Under the pieces are notes generated by a model. It was not told where the DNA came from and searched no databases. It was given only the letters and a program-made list of their open reading frames with translations. Position numbers and translations under genes: made by a program. From assembly GCA_934149515.1 (NCBI GenBank), contig CAKPFD010000006.1:1-64000 (forward strand): a stretch of 64,000 bases of DNA, given 5' to 3'. This DNA is from an uncultured Bacilli bacterium. GTDB taxonomy: Bacteria; Bacillota_I; Bacilli_A; RF39; UBA660. Shown piece after piece: positions 61,369 through 64,000 of this stretch (positions are counted from its first letter, which is position 1; the number at the start of each line of letters is the position of its first letter).

Positions 61369-62022
61369 TTATGATACGTGAACCAAATTTGCTATATAAA
61401 CGGTCTGTGTTGTATTATCATAGTTTGTACAAGTTACCAAAGTAAGAGACGTCTTGCTATAATCTCTTTTAATAGCAATAGTACCAGTCTTTGATTCCTT
61501 ATAAATACTTGTTATTTGATATGTATACCGTTTACTTTGATAAGTAACAATTGCCTGATCACCAACAGATAATTGATATAAATCATTAAAGAATGCTTTC
61601 CATCCAGTACCTGAATGTCCTGCAATAATCAGATTACCTTTAGAGACATTAGGCATCGTACTACCAGAAATAACTTGAATATTTTTTTCCACTGTATTTT
61701 CAGGACTTTCTATAGAATAAAATCCCCTATTAAAATTAATCTTAGGAATCTCCAAATAACCTATATAGCCACTTGTTACTTCCTGTGTTACCTGTTCTTG
61801 TTGTTCTTGTGTTTGCTGACTTTCAGTTTCTTCCTGTTCATCAGTTTGAACAACAACTTCATTTTGAAATAGCTTTGTATTCATATAATTAAAAGCCATG
61901 GAACGTTTCTGTTCAATAAGATGATAAAAAGATAAGAATCCCCCTAGGACAATCATAATTGCTCCTAAAAGAGCGGTTGTACTAGATGGGACTCTTCTTT
62001 TTTTATTGTTCTTTTTTGCCAT
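61369..62022 (-). CDS. Sortase-family protein of module B, Arg position changed
   Basis: 217 residues: basic start, membrane helix (about 18-33), a Gln/Glu-rich linker (about 60-85) and the sortase domain with GYLEIPKINF, His136 in IIAGHSGTG, Cys198 in LTLVTCT and Gln206 where SrtB-like enzymes have Arg (Cys plus eight). It overlaps the surface protein gene by 20 bases. An Arg in the KRDY block just before the catalytic strand is shared by both copies. Confidence 0.82.
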   Translation of the reverse strand: MAKKNNKKRRVPSSTTALLGAIMIVLGGFLSFYHLIEQKRSMAFNYMNTKLFQNEVVVQTDEQEETESQQTQEQQEQVTQEVTSGYIGYLEIPKINFNRGFYSIESPENTVEKNIQVISGSTMPNVSKGNLIIAGHSGTGWKAFFNDLYQLSVGDQAIVTYQSKRYTYQITSIYKESKTGTIAIKRDYSKTSLTLVTCTNYDNTTQTVYIANLVHVS

Positions 62023-63550
62023 TGTAGTAAACAAATCCTACACTAGAAATCAATATGATCGTTCCAAATAAAGTCGGTAACATAGAACTATAACTATTAG
62101 TTGAAGGTACAGCAACTTCAGGATAATTTTCTACAATCACTTCAGCAGTTGGTGATTCATCACTAATTGTAAATTTATAAACTTCATCCGTTTTCTTATA
62201 ACCATTTGGCGCACTAACTTCTTCGACAGTATAAGTACCATCTTCAAGTTGTGTCAACGTATATTGTTCTTCTGTAGTTGTAAACTCAGCTACTGTTTCC
62301 CCTTTTTCATTCTTCACTACTAATTTAGCACCAGCCAATGCATGTCCAGTTGACTTGTCTATTTTAATAATATTAACTAATTTATCAATCGCTTCATTTT
62401 CTACTTTAACAGTAACATCACGATTTTTATCATTGATAGTAATTTTTGTACTTTCAGTTTTAATCTTATAACCATTTGGAGCTTTTGTTTCTTTTAATGT
62501 ATATGTTCCATTTGGTAAGTTTTTAATAACATGAGCATTTGTAGTAGATACCCAATTCGTAATTTCTTTTCCTTCACTATCTAATAATACAAAGTTAGCT
62601 CCAGCAAGTGTTGTTCCAGTTTTAGAATCAACTTTTGCTATTGTTACTTTACTAGTAGATATTGAAACTTCTGTTGTAGCAGTTAATGATGTTGTCGTTG
62701 GATATAAAAGACCTTGATATACATTTTGATATTCACTACTAGCAGCTTTATACTCATAAGCCTTTTCTACTACACCGTTTGCTGTAACTGTAATTTTAAT
62801 TGTTGTCTTCATTTGATCTACATTAGAAGCTGGAACACGTAATTTAAAAGATTCATTTGTAGCAAATGATGTTTTTACAGCACCACTTGAAGCATCTGTT
62901 ACAATAGTTCCTTCTGGTGCTCCGCTAATGCTAACAGTATAATTACCACTAACATTAGTACCATTTACACTAATTGTTTTAGATTCATAATATTTTTTAT
63001 CAGATGTTAATTGCATAGTACTATCTGAATTATTAATTGATAATGTTGGTGTTGCATAAGAAGTTACTTTCTTTGCATTTGTTACTAAATTAATAATATG
63101 CGGACGTAATCCATAAGGATCAGCACCAGTTTGCTTAAAAGCAGCATTTAAGTTTTTAGATCCTGTTGTTTCATCCAAATACCACCAAATAGCAGCACGT
63201 GTAATATAAGAATCATAATCATCATTACCAGTAATTTTCTTATTAGGAAAACCATTAGCAAAGATATAAGTAATTCCTGGAGATGCTTCTCCAACTAATG
63301 TCATTGTTTGACCAACTGGATCTTTTTTAAAGATATCATTACAGAACGCATATCCACCGTTACTTGTCGTAAATTGTGATGGTGCAATATCTGTAATATA
63401 GTTTGGTAATTTTGTCATTTTAGAAATAACAAAAGAACTAGGAGCTGATCCTTGTGCCTGTGTTGATGGCATAAAGACAGCTGAACAAATGATAGTAAGG
63501 ATAATAGCTAAAGCTATCATACCATTTTTTTTCTTTGTGAATCTCTTCAT
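62003..63550 (-). CDS. Cna-B surface protein with thioester-like domain, module B
   Basis: 515 residues: signal peptide ending near STQAQG, an N-terminal domain with Cys70 in GYAFCND and YITRAAIWWYLD (residue 118 is Arg where the TED Gln is expected), a beta-rich middle, two Cna-B domains (VTIAKVDSKTGTTLAGA ... LKETKAPNGY and VNIIKIDKSTGHALAGA ... VEEVSAPNGY, with the Lys and Glu for isopeptide bonds) and C-terminal VAVPSTNSYS, helix, NGKKEQ. The sorting motif is therefore VPSTN. The ATG at 63548-63550 has a GGGGGG ribosome site upstream. Confidence 0.85.
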   Translation of the reverse strand: MKRFTKKKNGMIALAIILTIICSAVFMPSTQAQGSAPSSFVISKMTKLPNYITDIAPSQFTTSNGGYAFCNDIFKKDPVGQTMTLVGEASPGITYIFANGFPNKKITGNDDYDSYITRAAIWWYLDETTGSKNLNAAFKQTGADPYGLRPHIINLVTNAKKVTSYATPTLSINNSDSTMQLTSDKKYYESKTISVNGTNVSGNYTVSISGAPEGTIVTDASSGAVKTSFATNESFKLRVPASNVDQMKTTIKITVTANGVVEKAYEYKAASSEYQNVYQGLLYPTTTSLTATTEVSISTSKVTIAKVDSKTGTTLAGANFVLLDSEGKEITNWVSTTNAHVIKNLPNGTYTLKETKAPNGYKIKTESTKITINDKNRDVTVKVENEAIDKLVNIIKIDKSTGHALAGAKLVVKNEKGETVAEFTTTEEQYTLTQLEDGTYTVEEVSAPNGYKKTDEVYKFTISDESPTAEVIVENYPEVAVPSTNSYSSMLPTLFGTIILISSVGFVYYNGKKEQ

Positions 63551-63585
63551 TTTTTTATTCCCCCCAAATCTCAATTTGTGTCCAT

Positions 63586-63614
63586 ATTATACCACATTAA
63601 TTTCTATTTGGCAA
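63586..63614 (-). promoter_or_regulatory. Promoter of surface operon B
   Basis: On the minus strand TTGCCA and a perfect TATAAT are 17 bases apart, about 35 bases upstream of the start. It is divergent from the RNase J promoter. Confidence 0.65.
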
Positions 63615-63649
63615 GGACTTTCACAAAAAATCATCAAATAAGAGCCCAC

Positions 63650-63678
63650 TTTACAAATGAGTACACATGTAGTATAAT
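63650..63678 (+). promoter_or_regulatory. Promoter of the RNase J gene
   Basis: TTTACA (63650-63655, five of six bases) and TATAAT (63673-63678) are 17 bases apart, upstream of AAGGAAGGAG and the ATG. Confidence 0.65.
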
Positions 63679-63731
63679 GTAGTACGGTTAGTTCTTTCAC
63701 ATTATTAACTAAAAAGGAAGGAGAAAAATAA

Positions 63732-64000
63732 ATGAATCATAAGTCAAATGAAACAAAAATAATTGTTTTAGGCGGCTTAGGTGAAGTAGGAAAAAATATG
63801 TATTGCATCATGCACGAAAATGAAATTATCGTCATCGATGCTGGAGTATCCTTTGCTGAAGGAGAATTATTAGGAATTGATTACGTTTTACCTGATTATT
63901 CATTTTTAAAATTAAACGAATCTAAAATTAAAGCGTTATTTATTACGCATGGACACGAAGATCATATTGGTGCTATACCATTTTTATTACAAAGTGTCAA
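63732..64000 (+). CDS. rnj: Ribonuclease J, N-terminal part
   Basis: The first 89 codons are present and the rest lies beyond the edge. Metallo-beta-lactamase fold: VLGGLGEVGKNMYCI, VIDAGVSFAEGELLGIDYVLPD and the metal-binding FITHGHEDHIGA. RNase J degrades and matures RNA in Gram-positives. Whether it is J1 or J2 cannot be seen. Confidence 0.92.
   Translation, partial: MNHKSNETKIIVLGGLGEVGKNMYCIMHENEIIVIDAGVSFAEGELLGIDYVLPDYSFLKLNESKIKALFITHGHEDHIGAIPFLLQSV

Noticed and set aside
1..64000. tRNA, rRNA, SRP RNA, tmRNA or CRISPR arrays
   Set aside because: No cloverleaf, rRNA core, GGAA-loop SRP domain or regularly spaced repeats were seen by eye. A covariance-model scan would be decisive.

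Overview
The window is AT-rich, densely packed bacterial DNA with the standard code: TAA, TAG and TGA all end genes. The gene set is Bacillota (Firmicutes), most likely a gut-type lineage of Bacilli. The evidence is PolC-type DNA polymerase III, a SUF operon in the order sufC-D-S-U-B, YlxM and FtsY with Ffh nearby, PrsA, RNase J, an LtaS-type enzyme, sortases with Cna-B surface proteins and strong AGGAGG ribosome sites. Tiny YjcZ-like and CotD-like proteins hint at an endospore former or a descendant of one. I see no rRNA, tRNA or CRISPR array.

Layout. 1-1250: the start of a SipW-type secreted protein, then a wasteland with a transposase remnant. 1.2-5.7 kb: wall-precursor genes ddl and murF, a hydrolase and a PgeF-like protein. 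5.9-13.3 kb: polC, two unknown genes, a ferredoxin and rluB. 13.4-19.3 kb: secreted and membrane proteins with a divergent XRE regulator. 19.3-25.7 kb: surface locus A, with two tandem Cna-B surface proteins, a sortase-like protein, a five-helix membrane protein and an LtaS-like enzyme. 25.7-36.8 kb: deoA/pdp, an XRE regulator, ssb, the suf operon, a HIT protein, YdcF-like and CmpB-like proteins, two micro-proteins, prsA and recX. 36.9-43 kb: rpoZ, coat-like micro-proteins, a UDG-like protein, a stop-interrupted B12/radical-SAM gene, a large serine recombinase, an orphan adenine methylase and a kinase-like protein. 43-51 kb: ffh, fmt, a HerA-like ATPase, ylxM and ftsY. 51-58.3 kb: an ABC importer, tsaD and a GntR-controlled ABC exporter. 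58.4-59.9 kb: rimI, tsaB, tsaE. 60-63.6 kb: surface locus B. The window ends in the first 89 codons of RNase J.

The most interesting observation is that loci A and B are two versions of one three-gene module: surface protein, then sortase, then a five-helix membrane protein. The gene order, the overlaps and even the 16-nt gap before the third gene are alike. In both modules the sortase keeps His and Cys, but Gln sits where the catalytic Arg is expected. The surface proteins end in VPNTS or VPSTN rather than LPxTG, and their thioester-like domains have either the Cys or the Gln but not both. This looks like a diverged wall-anchoring or pilus system.
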